Assembly: GCA_948567375.1 (NCBI GenBank)
Contig: OX419760.1
Coordinates: 52,638,001-52,702,000 of the forward strand
Reading direction: 5' to 3'
DNA: 64,000 bases
Source of the DNA: Lunularia cruciata
Lineage: Eukaryota; Streptophyta; Marchantiopsida; Lunulariales; Lunulariaceae
Shown: in pieces, positions 41,761-53,513 of the stretch
Layout: each line of letters starts with the position of its first letter
Numbering within the stretch: the stretch's first letter is position 1
Position numbers and translations under genes: made by a program
The notes under the pieces: generated by a model
What the model was told of the DNA's origin: nothing
The model's database searches: none
What the model saw: only the letters and a program-made list of their open reading frames with translations

Positions 41761-43400
41761 TGCCACAGATTTGGTCACAGTAGTGACCAATGCGTTGACC
41801 TACACTCAGAGTTACGGAGTAGTAGGGCTGCTATGGTAGGTAGTAGAGGAGCTCCAATTCATAGAGTATGAGATGGTAGAAGTGGTGGTAGAGGATCTAC
41901 ACCTAGTAAAGGTGCAGTACCTGCCCTTACTTTTGATATATCTATGGCTACTTGGATTGAGCAGTTGGAGTAGAGATTGGCTAGTATGGCCATTTCTTAG
42001 AGGAGATCAGATTTGAGTGCTAAGGCTTCCACCTCATATGTTGGTGATAGAGATGCTTTGGAATTCATGTGCGGAGCAGCTTAGGTGGATGCATCTACAG
42101 TAGTGACTAGGAGTGCAGTACGTGTTCTAGAGCCTAGAGGAGCATCAATGAGTTGGACCCATAGAGAGGAGAGGTTGGGAGACAAGTCATACTTCCCCAG
42201 TCTTTCATGCTATTTGAGGCATTGCAAATGACATCCATGGCTCCTAGACATCCCAGTGCAGGTGTGGTAGGCGGTGATGGAGTGCATGATTGACTACCTG
42301 TTAGTCAACCACCTGGTACTACATAGACTGAGTCTAGCATGATGTTGGGGCCGGCTCAGCTGATTATGCAATGCCCTTTGTTTTCAGCAAGTGTCATGTT
42401 TACATTGGAAGTTAACCCAACTCCAATGTTCTGATTGGCTGCCATGCTTTATGAGAGTAGGGATGATGCGGTTCCTACTACTAGAGTAGAGGTAGTTGGT
42501 AGTGGAGTGGACTTGGTTGAGGAGCATGGGATCTATTCAGTGACCAGTGGTTTATGGCAAGCAGCAATGGCTAGACTAGAGGAGTTGCCAACTAGACCTA
42601 CCTTTGAAAGAGTGTGGTTCACACCTTGTGTTGTCCTATTGGATAACCAAAGGGGATTTTCTGCTTGGTGGGACGTTCAAGGAAGGTCAATACACCACAA
42701 AGAGTCTTGTTAGACTCTGGTGCGCAACCCTTTATGTTAGGAAGGTTGCAGTAATCGGTTTGGAGTTATGGAAGACCAATGTAGAGAGGTGTCCATTTCA
42801 GATCCAAACATCTCTAGGTGGTGGTTTGACATAGTACATCACACATGGGGAGCTTGGTGTCCAAGTTCAGCCTGTTCATCCGACTTATGAGAGCTCGGTG
42901 GTGAGAGCTCAAGCTATTGCAACAATAGTTGAGTCATATGATCTGCTAGTTGGGGGAACAGTGTTATACCCCATAGGTTTCAACATTGACTATTGGGAGG
43001 TGACAGCCTCTTATAGACCAGGTTGGCAGTCAAGTGAGGGATGGGTATGTTGCCTACTTGTTTGTTTCAATAGTGGCAATCTTGGCTCATTACAGTGGGA
43101 CCATGGCAACAATAGTTTTAGCTTTCAATGGTGCAATTACTTGGCCTGGTGACTTGTTGGAGGGGAATGCCCATGCAGAGGATACTCCAGTACCATAAGA
43201 AATCACTCGGATTTGGAGTACGGGTGGGATTTTTTCATCCACCTTGGATGTTCCATTGTGGAGTTTAGAGGAAGCATTGCACCAACATGCAGATTAGTTG
43301 GTACAACAGGCTTGGAGTGGAGCCTTTGTACCATCAGGAGATGAGTGTGAGGATGAGCCTCCAAATTTGATTACTTTTGACACCTCTATATACCACACTC
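41761..43400 (+). pseudogene. G2 second knuckle, linker and protease remnant
   Basis: Aligned with G3 37,990-36,320. Fragments: FEHCHRFGHSSDQCVDLHSELRS-type knuckle with its first Cys mutated, the linker with SSMMLGPAQL, and the protease. The DSGA site reads DSGAQPFML at about 42,713-42,735 after a shift, and the C-terminal VRAQAIATIVESYDLLVGG is at 42,898-42,960. Stops and shifts make it inactive. Confidence 0.8.
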
Positions 43401-44720
43401 ATTGCTTGGCAGTATCTAATAGAGGGGATATGTCTATTGGAGTTGTTTGGTGGGATTAGCACCGGACTAGTTGCAATATTACACGCAAGTATACAAGTAC
43501 AGAGATACTTGTATGTAGAGAGGGATGAGACTGCTAGGCAAGTCTCTCTACATCATGTGGCACACTTGGCCTATTGGTATCCAAAGTTATTACCGATATC
43601 AGTCGTCAGAGGTTACTAGAAGGCCCTGCCAACAAACATTTCCTTATTGGGAGCACATGATCTGGAGAGACATGGGCCTATTCACTTGGTGATTTTTGGA
43701 TGGCCATGTCAAGGACATACATGTGCGGGCTACGGTTTGGGTCTTCAAGATCCTAGTTGTGGTGTGTTTTAGGAGATGTTACGGATACTACAACATCTCT
43801 AGGTTCATTAGTCTGTTTCTTCAACTTACATTTTTGGAGAATGTTCCTTTGATGGGTGATTCTTGCACCAGAGTGGTGGCGAGTACACATCAGGTCCATT
43901 CTTAGATGGGACCTACTATATTGCTGGATGCAGCCAGAGCGGGATCACAGGCTCATTGTCTTGGTCTTTGGTGGATGAACCTCTTACCCAAAGAGGTTTT
44001 ACAACATGTATATGAATGGATTCAACAACTTGACCACATCCTTGTTGATGACATCTTGGATGTTAAGTGTTAGTCTCAAAGTAGTAGTGGCTGATAGGTC
44101 ACCTATGGCAATGGTGAACCTAGTTGGACAACCTAGAGCCGCATTTCCCACACTCATGAGTTTCCCAAGCTCTCATGCTTTTTGAGAAGGAGGACCTGGA
44201 CTTGTTTGGGACTCACAATTACAACAATTGGTGGAGCCCAATGCCGATGAGAAAGAGCGGGCAATGGATTTTTGCATCGATATTATTGTTGTTCTAGTAG
44301 TGTTAGAGGCATCCAGGTATTAGGTGTTAGGTTAGGCTATGGACCTAAATTGTTTGACCTGAATTGTTAGATCTGGATTGTGAACCTTGGCTTGGCAGAG
44401 CAGCATAGGATGCGCTTGATAGGCATCACCACTAAGACACTTGTGAGCCATGTGCCTATCGAGACAATTCAGGCACATGTTGGGGGTGATAGACCAAGTG
44501 GACATGGTATTCTTGGGACACAGCCAGTAGCTACTAGGGAGAGTGGTCTACTTGGAGTCCATCCAAGTGAGCTTGGGCTACTTGGATTACACTCTTGGTC
44601 CACTTGGGATGCAGCTAGAGGATGTGTGGAACTTGCAGCTAGAGTGGAGGGAATTTTTCACACAAACATTGGGACCTCTAGTGGTCGGGGCATGACACTA
44701 TTGCTCCCAAGGGCCCAATG
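43401..44720 (+). pseudogene. G2 methyltransferase remnant
   Basis: Motif I (LLELFGGISTGLVAILHASIQVQRYLYVERDET, broken here into pieces) lies at 43,437-43,530. The catalytic block IFGWPCQGHTC at 43,691-43,725 keeps the Cys, and LENVPLMGD is at 43,834-43,860. The C-terminal end of the domain at 44,340-44,420 and the GLLG(V/L)HP linker follow. Stops such as TAG at 43,617 interrupt it. It ends at the conserved TAG 44,721. Confidence 0.85.
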
Positions 44721-44723
44721 TAG

Positions 44724-46290
44724 CAGCCAATTAGTACGTCTTCTACTCCTATGATAGTTACAGACGATACTTGGGAGCCATATCTTGGACTCAAGCTTAC
44801 TAAAGAGGAAAGATGGTTGAGGAGCCACACGGTTGAGGAGCCACACAAGTTCTTCAGGAGCCACACAAGTTGTTTTGCATTCAATATGAAGGATTTGGGT
44901 GCTGTGAAGAAACCTGGTATATAGATTGAGCTAACTAGTGTTACACCAGTTTTTTGATGTCCTTATCAATATAGTGATATGGAGAGGACATTGATTCAAA
45001 GCCGGAGTAGTGACCTTTTTGAGGTTGGTTTGGTGTAGATCTCACATGCAGAGTCTACATCAATGACAATGATGCTAGCCAAGAAGGATATGCATGGCAA
45101 CAACACAGATAGGCGGATGTGTGGAGATTACCGTCCTATCAACCCACAGACCAAGGCTAATCGGTATGCCATGCCTACACTAGAGGAGATTTTTGATATG
45201 ATTGGGCATGCAAAGGTCTTCAGTACATTGAATCTTTGATTGGGATATCATCAGTTGCCGATCAGGGAGGAAGATAAGTCTAAGATAGTATTCTGGGCTA
45301 TTGATCCTCATGGTAATGATATGTTATATTAGTGGAGGTTCTTATCGTGTGGGTTAAAGAATGCTCCTATTGAGTTCCAGAGGGTCATGGATAGGATCCT
45401 AGATGGATTGGATTTTGCTTGGTGCTATATTGATGACATTTTGGTCTATAGCACTACTATGGAGGAGCATGAGAGACAATTGTTGGAGGTGTTTGAGAGC
45501 TAGAGATCTCATGGACTCAAATTACATCCTGGGAAGTGTAGGTTCTTTCTTGAGCAAGTTGAGTATTTGGGTCACACTATCTACCCCAAAGGACTTGATG
45601 TTCATCAAACCAAGGTGGAGGCTATTGCATGTATTCCTTGGCCTATGGATGTGAGTAGAGTGCTAGCATTCCTTGGGTTGGCAAACTTCTATTGCCACTA
45701 TTTTAGAGGATTTAGTACTATTGCCAAGGCCTTGACAAAGCTGACCAAGCTTACACCAGAGTTGTTTTGGAGAGATGAGCAAGAGAGAGCTTTTGTAGAG
45801 CTCAAGGAGAGGTTGACATTTGCTCCTATTTTGAGGAGACCAATCAGAGGACGACCATTTCAGGTTCATATTGATTGGAGTATGTTGGGGCTTGGAGCAG
45901 TGCTCACCCAGCATGATGATGAGGGGAAGGAGTTTTTGGTGGCCTATGCTAGTCCCTCCAACAATTCAGCAGAGATAAAGTATAGTTCATATGAGGGAGA
46001 GTGCTTGGCAGCCGTTTGGGCAATAGCACATTTCTGATGTTACTTATTTGGTAACCCCTTCACTCTCATCACTGATCATTAGCTGCTAAAGTGGTTGATG
46101 GAGTCCAACAAGCTTTCAAGGAAGCTTGCACAATGGGCTCTGATTTTACAACAGTATGATTTCATGGTTTTTCACAGACCTAGAGTGGGAACTGTGATGC
46201 AGATGGATTGGGTAGAAACCTATATCCCAGCTAGTAGGATCAGATCGGAGCACATTGGCATGGTAAGACAAATGAGGGGATAGTGCCATG
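44724..46290 (+). pseudogene. G2 RT-RNase H remnant
   Basis: RT motifs are readable with stops between them (MCGDYRPIN-type near 45,118, QLPIREEDKSK near 45,255, YIDDILVYS near 45,427). The open piece 45,567-46,037 covers GHTIYPKGLDVHQTKVEAI to RNase H (VHIDWSMLGLGAVLTQHDD, SSYEGECLAAVWA). Colinear with G3. Confidence 0.87.
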
Positions 46291-47870
46291 TTGGCATGCA
46301 TTGGCCTTTTTGTGTATATTTTTGAGGCTTTGGTGGTATCTCTCTCAATGCATACAAGAGGAGTTATTGAGGTCACATATCCAAAGCGTGAAAATATTGG
46401 TATAGTTTAGTGAGACATTCATGATGATGTCTTAGTGATGGACTATCTTTGCACTGGTGTTGTGGGTGGCACAGTTGGGGCCAAGGAGAGAGACCATATT
46501 CTTCAGCAAGCTAGATGGTTCAGATTGGAGGGCAAACACCTTTTGCGTGTATGGGAGGATGGTAGAGTGCAAGTAGTACCACTTCCATCTCAAAGACCAT
46601 AGTTGGTCCATCATGCTCATGAGGAGCTAGGACATTTTGGAGTAAAGCATGCATATAGCTTACTCCAAATTCATTATTGGTGGCACGGTATGCAGACCAA
46701 GGTATAGTAGTTTGTTGTCAGATGTGTGGTTTGTGACCGAGTTAGAGCATCATTCAATGCTCCTACACTATAGTTACACCCATTACCTATCATAAGATTG
46801 GGTTACCGTTGGAGTTTGGACTTCACTTGACCTTTACCACTGACTGTGAGTCATCTCTGGTATGTTTTGGTAAAGATGGAGCACTTCTCCAAGTGGGTTG
46901 AGTTGGTGGCACTTCTTGACAAGTCTAGTGAAAGGACAAGTTACTCCTTCTTGGATTGAGTTGTTAGTCATTTTGGTGCACCAATTGAGGTTTTGAATGA
47001 TCATAGTATAGAGTTCTCAGGGGAGTTTTAGATCTTGTGTGACAAGGCTTTGATTGATTATTGTATTACATCCCGAGATCACCCTGAGGTAGAAGGCTTA
47101 GCAGAGAGAGTGGTTTAGATAGTGAAGAGAGGATTGTGAAAGTATGGTTTGCAAAGGGGCCACTTGGGAGATTGGGATCTCCAATTACCTTGGTTGGCCA
47201 TGGGCTATCGATTCATCCAGCAAGCCTACTTAGCATCCTTCTCTCCTTACTTCATACTCTATGGACAAGATCCAGATTTACCTATAGCCATTCATCAAGA
47301 TGTTATTGTAGTTTTGGACTTGGATGACCTAGATGTATGGATGAGCGCATGTTCTCAACATGTAGAGATCTTTTGGAGAGTGATGCCGATGGCCTTTGAG
47401 AACTTGGCAATTGCTCAGCATAGAGATACTTTACAATATTCTACCATTTGAGGAGGAGGTTATAGACCCTCAATCCATCAATTTTATTCAAGATATTATG
47501 TATATCTACAACAAACAGCACCAACGACACTTGATGTTTTGACAGGCAGACTATCTTGAGAGTGCGTGAGGTTTTGCCATCTAAAGTCCTTGTGTTAGAA
47601 GGACGTGATGGTGTTGTTTGAAAGGATCATGTGCACAATTGTGCGCCATGCCACCTCCCAAACATTGATGGTACTATGGACCCAAGCTTGGCACTTGTAC
47701 GTGCAAGCTTGAGGTGTATGTTATGTGGCTCTTTTGGTGGAACTGCTACTATGTTGGTGGTGATAGCTATTTGAGAGGATGGCATATAGCATGTATGACT
47801 CCTCTCTTCATGATGGTTTCTCAAGGATAGTGGTTATGTCCTAAATGTACTTGACCTATAGCTAGTTCAT
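46291..47870 (+). pseudogene. G2 integrase-PHD remnant
   Basis: HHCC region around 46,610-46,735, the core from about 46,800, with the second Asp motif changed to LNDHSIEF. 47,149-47,451 is open and encodes the post-core block (LGDWDLQLPWLAMGYRF, ASFSPYFILYGQDP). The PHD finger at 47,700-47,850 keeps CMLCGS but has frameshifts after it. Confidence 0.83.
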
Positions 47871-48023
47871 TCTTTATATTGTATAGATTGCAGACAAGTG
47901 ACTAACTATGGAGCTCCATAGCACCCAGTCTTTTGATCTTTGCCCATCATAGTGTATACCATATACTTAGAGTAGATGGCTATTTGGAGTTAGAGGGACC
48001 TAACCGCAAGCTAGGGGAGGCAA

Positions 48024-48685
48024 TTATGGCACTTTAGAATCTATGTATGACTTATGTGTGAGTTTGCTTCTATAGTGCATGATGTTGATAGCAATGTATG
48101 TTGTGTAGCGATGTATATATGCACAATAGTTTGTCATGTTATTTATAGTGTCGCATCTAGATTGCTCGGACACTGGAGTTGCAATGATAGTAGTTAGAGT
48201 TATTTCAGTAGTTTCTCAAAGACTACTTTCCAACGGTCAGATTTTGTGTTTAGGGTACTGAATTCACAATGGAGCCCACCGTCACTTTGCACCATTTGCA
48301 CCATCAAGTGTGCCATTAGCAAGACCATTAGGGTTTTAGACCTAGCTCAAGTCCATCGGTATACTTTTGAAGTGTACCTCTAGAGAGTTCACTTCCCTAA
48401 TATCAAGCCTTTGAGTTCTTGGTTATGGTGGATAGAGGCCGATGAGCATCACCTAGATTCTCTTAGCTAGAATGGGTGTGGCTTGATTGTAATCAATGTC
48501 CAGTTGTTGGCAGTTTATAGAGTGATAGATCAAGTATTGATCTGAGTCGAGTGGATTTGAGAGTTGTAAACAATCTGATTATTATGGCACTTTAGAGTCT
48601 ATGTATGACTTATGTGTGAGTTGTGCTTCTAGTGTATGATGTTGACAACAATGCATGTTGTGTAGCAATGTACATACGTATGACA
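48024..48685 (+). repeat. G2 3' terminus: B1-A2-B2
   Basis: B1 48,024-48,128, spacer GTT, A2 48,132-48,581, B2 48,582-48,685, ending ATGACA at the AATG duplication. The polypurine tract AGGGGAGG precedes B1 (48,013-48,020). Same topology as G3, so the arrangement is inherited and not an accident of one insertion. Confidence 0.92.
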
Positions 48686-48689
48686 AATG

Positions 48690-50210
48690 GCTATGTTAGC
48701 CAATCTCTGCTCCAATTGCTCAATGCGAGTAGCCATGGCTATATCAGAAGTAAGGGCAAGAATTGCACCTCTACTAGGGGGTGATCCTCTACCACCACCT
48801 CTACCACCTTTTCCTCCATGACCTAAAGCTCCTCTACTAACTGCCATAATAGCCCTACCACTCCATAACTCTATGTGTAGGTCAAAGCATCAATCACTAA
48901 AGTGACCATATATGTGACAATGCTCACATTGTCTCTGTGCTGGCTGTGATGCATCAGAGGTCCACTGCCTTGAATGCACTCTCTCCTATGATGAGTTCCA
49001 CCACAAGTCCAACAAGCAACACCACCACTCATTGGTTGTTGTTGACCCAGAAATGAAGGTAAGGGTCTAACTACAATAGGCCCTCCACTCACTCCATAGG
49101 ACCTAGGCTGCCCACACTGTCCTCAAAAACCAACTGGACGTGGTGCACTCTACTGCACTCTAGAAGAAGTCACAGTTGTAGATGAGGTCTTCCTACCAAA
49201 TCCAAATGTCACAAATCTCTCTTCCACCATGTTGAGCTCAATGCGCTCAACCAAACCTAAGACCATTGCCAAAGTAGGGGAAGTATCCTATAACAACATA
49301 ACATCACATACTCTATGTTGCAACTCCTTGTCTAGTATCCCACACCAAAACTTGACTACTTGGGCCTTAGTAACTCCGTAAAACTGATCAGCCATCTCAT
49401 GCGAGTGTATGCCTCATGTAGGCTCTCTCCAGCCTTCTGTTGGAACTCTTACAAGCTCCTCAGCTTGTTAGTCCACACTTTTTGGTAGTTCTACCTCAAA
49501 CATTGGAAGGACTCTACCATGGGATTAGAACTCTATTGGTACCACACCACCTACCACACTTGTAGTGGTACCTCCACTCATAGTATCACTATCTCCAACT
49601 AGTGCACCTCCACCAGCTCCACCAATGCTACTCAAGCTAGAACTAGTGGGTACAACCGATATACCCTTGGCAACCAAGCCTAAAGTGATGGAGACATAGT
49701 TTGGAGACCAATACCATCTCCAAAACTCAATCTCTTCCAAGTGAGCTTTCCTAAACTCATGGTAGTTATCCATTGGTGGACCCTCCAAGTGCTGAAACAA
49801 CCCTTTCCATGCCATGAAGGGTGTGAACAAAGTCGCATTCCGCATCTGTTGTAGATCACACTAACTATCAAACTCCTAGATGAAGTCATCCAACTCAATG
49901 GTACCCATTATACCAAAGTAACTTGGGGCCTTTGGAAGCCCTATAGATCTTGTCCATGTCCCACAACAGCGGTGCAGACACAACAAGTGCATTCTCAACT
50001 AGGTCAGCTCTTGTGTCAAACTCCAACTCAGAGTCAACCTCCTACGTCATTGGGACCTGAGATACAAGCTAATACCAAGTGCCACTCCAAGTAAACCCAA
50101 TGCGTACTGCAATACTATCTTCATTGGAATCCCCAAAGAACTCCATCGTGACAAAGTAACCAAGAACTGTAACCTCCGCAAGTACCCCACCAAGTGCCAA
50201 CACCACCAAC
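48690..50210 (-). pseudogene. G1 Gag remnant
   Basis: Resumes after G2. 48,629-48,847 covers the Gly/Arg-rich linker (its low end runs into G2's B2 block); the second knuckle region near 48,915 has CAA (Gln) where G3 and G2 have TAG. 48,871-49,092 holds the first knuckle (CWTCGGTHHRREC). The capsid region is at 49,240-49,900 (TLFTPFMAWKGLFQHLEGPP). The N-terminal part runs up to about 50,200. Multiple stops. Confidence 0.85.
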
Positions 50211-50573
50211 TAAATATCACTAACTAATGTAGCTCTAACTTTGACAACTACACTAGGGAATGGCAACATGTAACCTACCATCACAACATGCACTCCCACA
50301 ATCTACAGGTCATCACTTCTTACCTTACCATAGAGAAATATAGATAGTCTGACGAGTCATCACTCCAGCTTCACTACTGAGAGCACAATGCTCTAAATTC
50401 ATGGCACCTCACACAAACACTCTACACAAACATGAAGTAGAGAATGGAGGGGTCACAAGAAGAACAACAAGAAGGCTGAACAAAAATCCTCCATCTCATA
50501 AATCAAGACCAGATTGACTCTACCACTGTTTGGCATTTGATATAATTGAAGTACTTCTTGAGCTACAAGGATC
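50211..50573 (-). other. G1 5' leader, truncated by T1
   Basis: Aligned with G3 39,300-39,690. No gene. T1 is inserted after CTACAAGGATC; the rest of the G1 leader and its A1 block must lie beyond the window. Confidence 0.75.
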
Positions 50574-51266
50574 TGTGAGCCGGCATGTCTCTCACTCAGG
50601 ATGAACCTCTGATGGCTATTATAGTAGTGCACCATGGACTAAGAAAGCAAGGAACCCTAACTCCATCATACTCCTCCAAGGCTAACACTCCAAGACTCAA
50701 GACATTGCTCACTAGAGAACTCAATGAGAGATAGATAGTTGCAAATGAAAGGATGATGAGTACTTCCTCACCCCTTGTTTATATACTTGTGAAATAGTTA
50801 CGCACCAAAGTTACTAATTACTAGAGTAACTCAAGTTACTAGGTTAAAAGTCAAGTAAAGTCAAAAAGTAGAAAGGAATATCCATTCATATGGGCATATT
50901 CCACTAGCATGTGATCTTATCTTGACTCAACCACTAAGTCAAGGATTCCTTCACATGGGCTATCCTTGGACTATAGAAGAATCCAAAACAAAAAGGCTTG
51001 CGGGCCCAAGAGTTCTCAACTCTTTCCTCAAAGCCAAACACTTAGGAATAATACAAAATCAACACACTAGAATCCAAAATAGTGGTGCTCATCTTTTCCA
51101 CCTCCTCTAAAGTAAGGTCCCCTCTATCTTAGCTATGACTAACTCTAGCTAATCATGACTAATGTAGAACGATCTTTTATCTTTATATAAATAATATCTC
51201 TCAAGTACTTGTAATACCAAGCTAAATATCACAATACCACATACATGCACAAATGGGTGTTACATT
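50574..51266 (-). repeat. T1 3' LTR
   Basis: 693 bp; plus orientation TGTGAGCCGGC...GGTGTTACA. Closely matches 63,395-64,000 with scattered, mainly transition differences. Small ORFs on it (50,922-51,110, repeated at 63,742-63,930) are conserved only because the LTRs are copies. Confidence 0.93.
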
Positions 51267-51299
51267 TACCCCCGGACTAAGTTTTCACTTTGTTCTCAA

Positions 51300-51815
51300 A
51301 GTGAAGGTCTCTCTACCTTCTATGATATATCTTCAACTTATCATGGTTAATCCTATCAAAGTATCTTCCTCCCAACTCCTTGAGATCATAGGTGTAATTG
51401 CCCCACACCTTCTCCATTATGAAAAGTCCAAAGTATTTAAGCAAAAACTTCTTTTGCACTCTCTTGAATCAAATAGAATCAAACAACATTACTCAATCAC
51501 CTTCTTTGAAAGGCTCCACCTTCTTCTTGCCTTGCCTCTTGTCATAGTTCTCCTTTTGTTTCCTTTGGGCTTGCTCTACTCAAACCATAGCAACTACTCT
51601 TGCTTCTTCCAACTCCATGAGTTGTTCCTTCCTTGACTTCTCTGCATCACCTCCTTGTGCTTCTCCAATCTCCTATGAATGCTTTGGAAGGTAGGAAGAT
51701 CAAAGTGAATAGGTAGGGTAGACTCAATACCATATACCAATTGAAATGGAGAATATCTGGTGGAAGTCTTCATTGTTGTCCTATACTCCTACAAAACTGC
51801 ATGAATCCTCTTGTC
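51300..51815 (-). pseudogene. T1 integrase C-terminal region
   Basis: Downstream of the TAA/TAG at 51,816 the minus strand still reads integrase-like blocks (TTMKTSTRYSPFQLVYGIES, near 51,700-51,790), interrupted by stops. The true integrase therefore extended about 150 residues beyond the open reading frame. Confidence 0.65.
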
Positions 51816-53513
51816 CTAACGATGTTTAGCCCCCTCCATTTTTGCAGCTTTGGCCAACATCATACACAAGGTCTGATTGGTTCTCTCTGCCAAGCCCTTG
51901 GAATTTGGCTTATAGGATTTAGTTACTCTATGTGTGATAGAGAAATGTAGTAGCATAGCTGTAGTAATGCTTCTTGTAAACTCTCCTCCTCTATCAGAAA
52001 CCAACTCCAAAGGGCATCCAAACCTAGTGATAATGCGTTCATAAAGAAATCTACCCACTTCATCTTCATTCTTGTCCCTCAATGGTCTAACCTCAACCCA
52101 CTTGGTAAGGTAATTAGTAACTACCACAATGTACCAATTGATCCTTGGGGTTCTATTGAGAGGACCTACAAAATCAATTCCCCACTTCTCAAAAGGTCCT
52201 AGCAATGGAATTGATCTAAGTGGTGGAATGGATGTAGAATTTCTAGCAAAATCTTGACAAACATGACAAGTTTTGTAATAATCAAGAAAATCCTTGAAAA
52301 TCCCTCTCCAATGGTAACCTGCATCTAGAATCTTGAAAGCAGTCACCTTTCCTACAAAGTGTCCTCCACATACTAAACCTTCATGAAACTCCTTTATGAG
52401 TAGGATAGACTCTTCCTTACCCACTGCTCTTTGAAGTAGACCATCTGCTCCTTGGTGAAAAAGAATATCCTCCACCATTGTGTAAGGTCTAGATCTTGCT
52501 GCAAGGGCCTTCCTCTCCCTAGTATGCATCCCTTTTAGATAGTTACCTCTTGTCACAAAATCCACAATCTCTTTGTACTCCATTGGAACCTCTTGAGTGA
52601 ATGAGATTGTCATGAGCTCCTCATCCAGGAAGGAATCATCCACTGGCTCATCTCTATCATGATCATAAGCCCTAGATAACAAATCTGCATTTGCATATTT
52701 CTTCCCTGGCCTATCCTCAATGGTGTAGTCATACTCAGACAAGAGTATCATCCACCTTGCTAGTCTCCCTTCCACATTAGGCTTGTTGAAGATGTACTTC
52801 AAAGCCTTGTGATCTGTGACAATGGTGGCTTTCCCTCCAATCAAGCAGTGTCTAAACTTCTTGAGACCAAAGATCACTACCAACCTTTCTCTCTCCGTGA
52901 CAGAGTAGTTCTTCTTTGTTGAAACCATCTGCCTACTAGCATAAGCTATTGGATGATCATGCACATCTTGGTCTAATTGACTAAGAGTGCATCCTATAGC
53001 TACATTAGAAGCATCAATGTAGAGGATGAAAGGCTTACTCCAATCAGGTTTAGCAAGAATTGGAGCTACAACAAGGGATTGCTTGAGCTCCTCAAAAGCT
53101 TTGAGAGCCTCCTTATCTTCCAAAATCACCATGTAATCTACACCCTTCTTCATGTAGATGGTCAATGCATAAGCCTTGTTGGAAAATGATAAGATGAACC
53201 TCCTATAGTACCCAACCATCCCCAAGAATTGTCGTAACTTTGTCAAGCTAGAAGGGAATGGAAGGTCTGAGATTTTCCTCACCTTCTCAAGATCAACTAC
53301 TATTCCATCCTTGGAGATGATATGCTCCAAAAGTAGAACTTCTTCACATCCAAAAATGCACTTCTCTAGGTTGAGTGATGCATTTGCCTCATCCAAGCGT
53401 TGCAAGACCTTGATTATGTGCTCAAAGTGCTCCTCCTTGCTCCCATAGACATAAAAGTCATCAATGAAGTCTCTCACAAATTTCCTAATGAAAGGTTCAA
53501 ATACCTTGTTCAT
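51816..53513 (-). CDS. T1 RT C-terminal half, RNase H and integrase core
   Basis: 565-codon open frame. RT active site FIDDFYVYG (~residue 16-24), thumb FLGMVGYYRRFI; RNase H with FILYIDASNVAIGCTL (Asp), VTERERLVVIFGLKKFRH (Glu) and IVTDHKALKYIF (Asp), then NADLLSR; integrase HHCC with FHEGLVCGGHFVGKVTAFKILDAG and CHVCQDFAR, then the DDE core: WGIDFVGPL (Asp), LVSDRGGEF (Asp) and KSYKPNSKGLAERTNQTL (Glu). The N-terminal RT half is in another frame upstream (54,368-53,510), so this is a broken polyprotein although long open parts remain. Confidence 0.93.
   Translation of the reverse strand: MNKVFEPFIRKFVRDFIDDFYVYGSKEEHFEHIIKVLQRLDEANASLNLEKCIFGCEEVLLLEHIISKDGIVVDLEKVRKISDLPFPSSLTKLRQFLGMVGYYRRFILSFSNKAYALTIYMKKGVDYMVILEDKEALKAFEELKQSLVVAPILAKPDWSKPFILYIDASNVAIGCTLSQLDQDVHDHPIAYASRQMVSTKKNYSVTERERLVVIFGLKKFRHCLIGGKATIVTDHKALKYIFNKPNVEGRLARWMILLSEYDYTIEDRPGKKYANADLLSRAYDHDRDEPVDDSFLDEELMTISFTQEVPMEYKEIVDFVTRGNYLKGMHTRERKALAARSRPYTMVEDILFHQGADGLLQRAVGKEESILLIKEFHEGLVCGGHFVGKVTAFKILDAGYHWRGIFKDFLDYYKTCHVCQDFARNSTSIPPLRSIPLLGPFEKWGIDFVGPLNRTPRINWYIVVVTNYLTKWVEVRPLRDKNEDEVGRFLYERIITRFGCPLELVSDRGGEFTRSITTAMLLHFSITHRVTKSYKPNSKGLAERTNQTLCMMLAKAAKMEGAKHR

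Larger units (their letters stand above)
19048..48685 (+). mobile_element. G2: DNMT-gypsy copy inserted in G1
   Basis: Exact 4-bp duplication AATG (19,044-19,047 and 48,686-48,689), with the G1 sequence continuing across. It begins TGTCATGC and ends ATGACA. After subtracting nested Q1 and G3 with their target duplications it is about 9.91 kb, nearly the same as G3 (9,948 bp), so it is structurally complete. Coding parts have many stops and some shifts. Order: A1 block, leader, Gag, protease, methyltransferase, RT, RNase H, integrase, PHD, then B1-A2-B2. Confidence 0.95.

Noticed and set aside
50922-51110. 62-codon ORF repeated at 63,742-63,930
   Set aside because: It recurs only because both lie in the T1 LTRs. 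No start context or domain.
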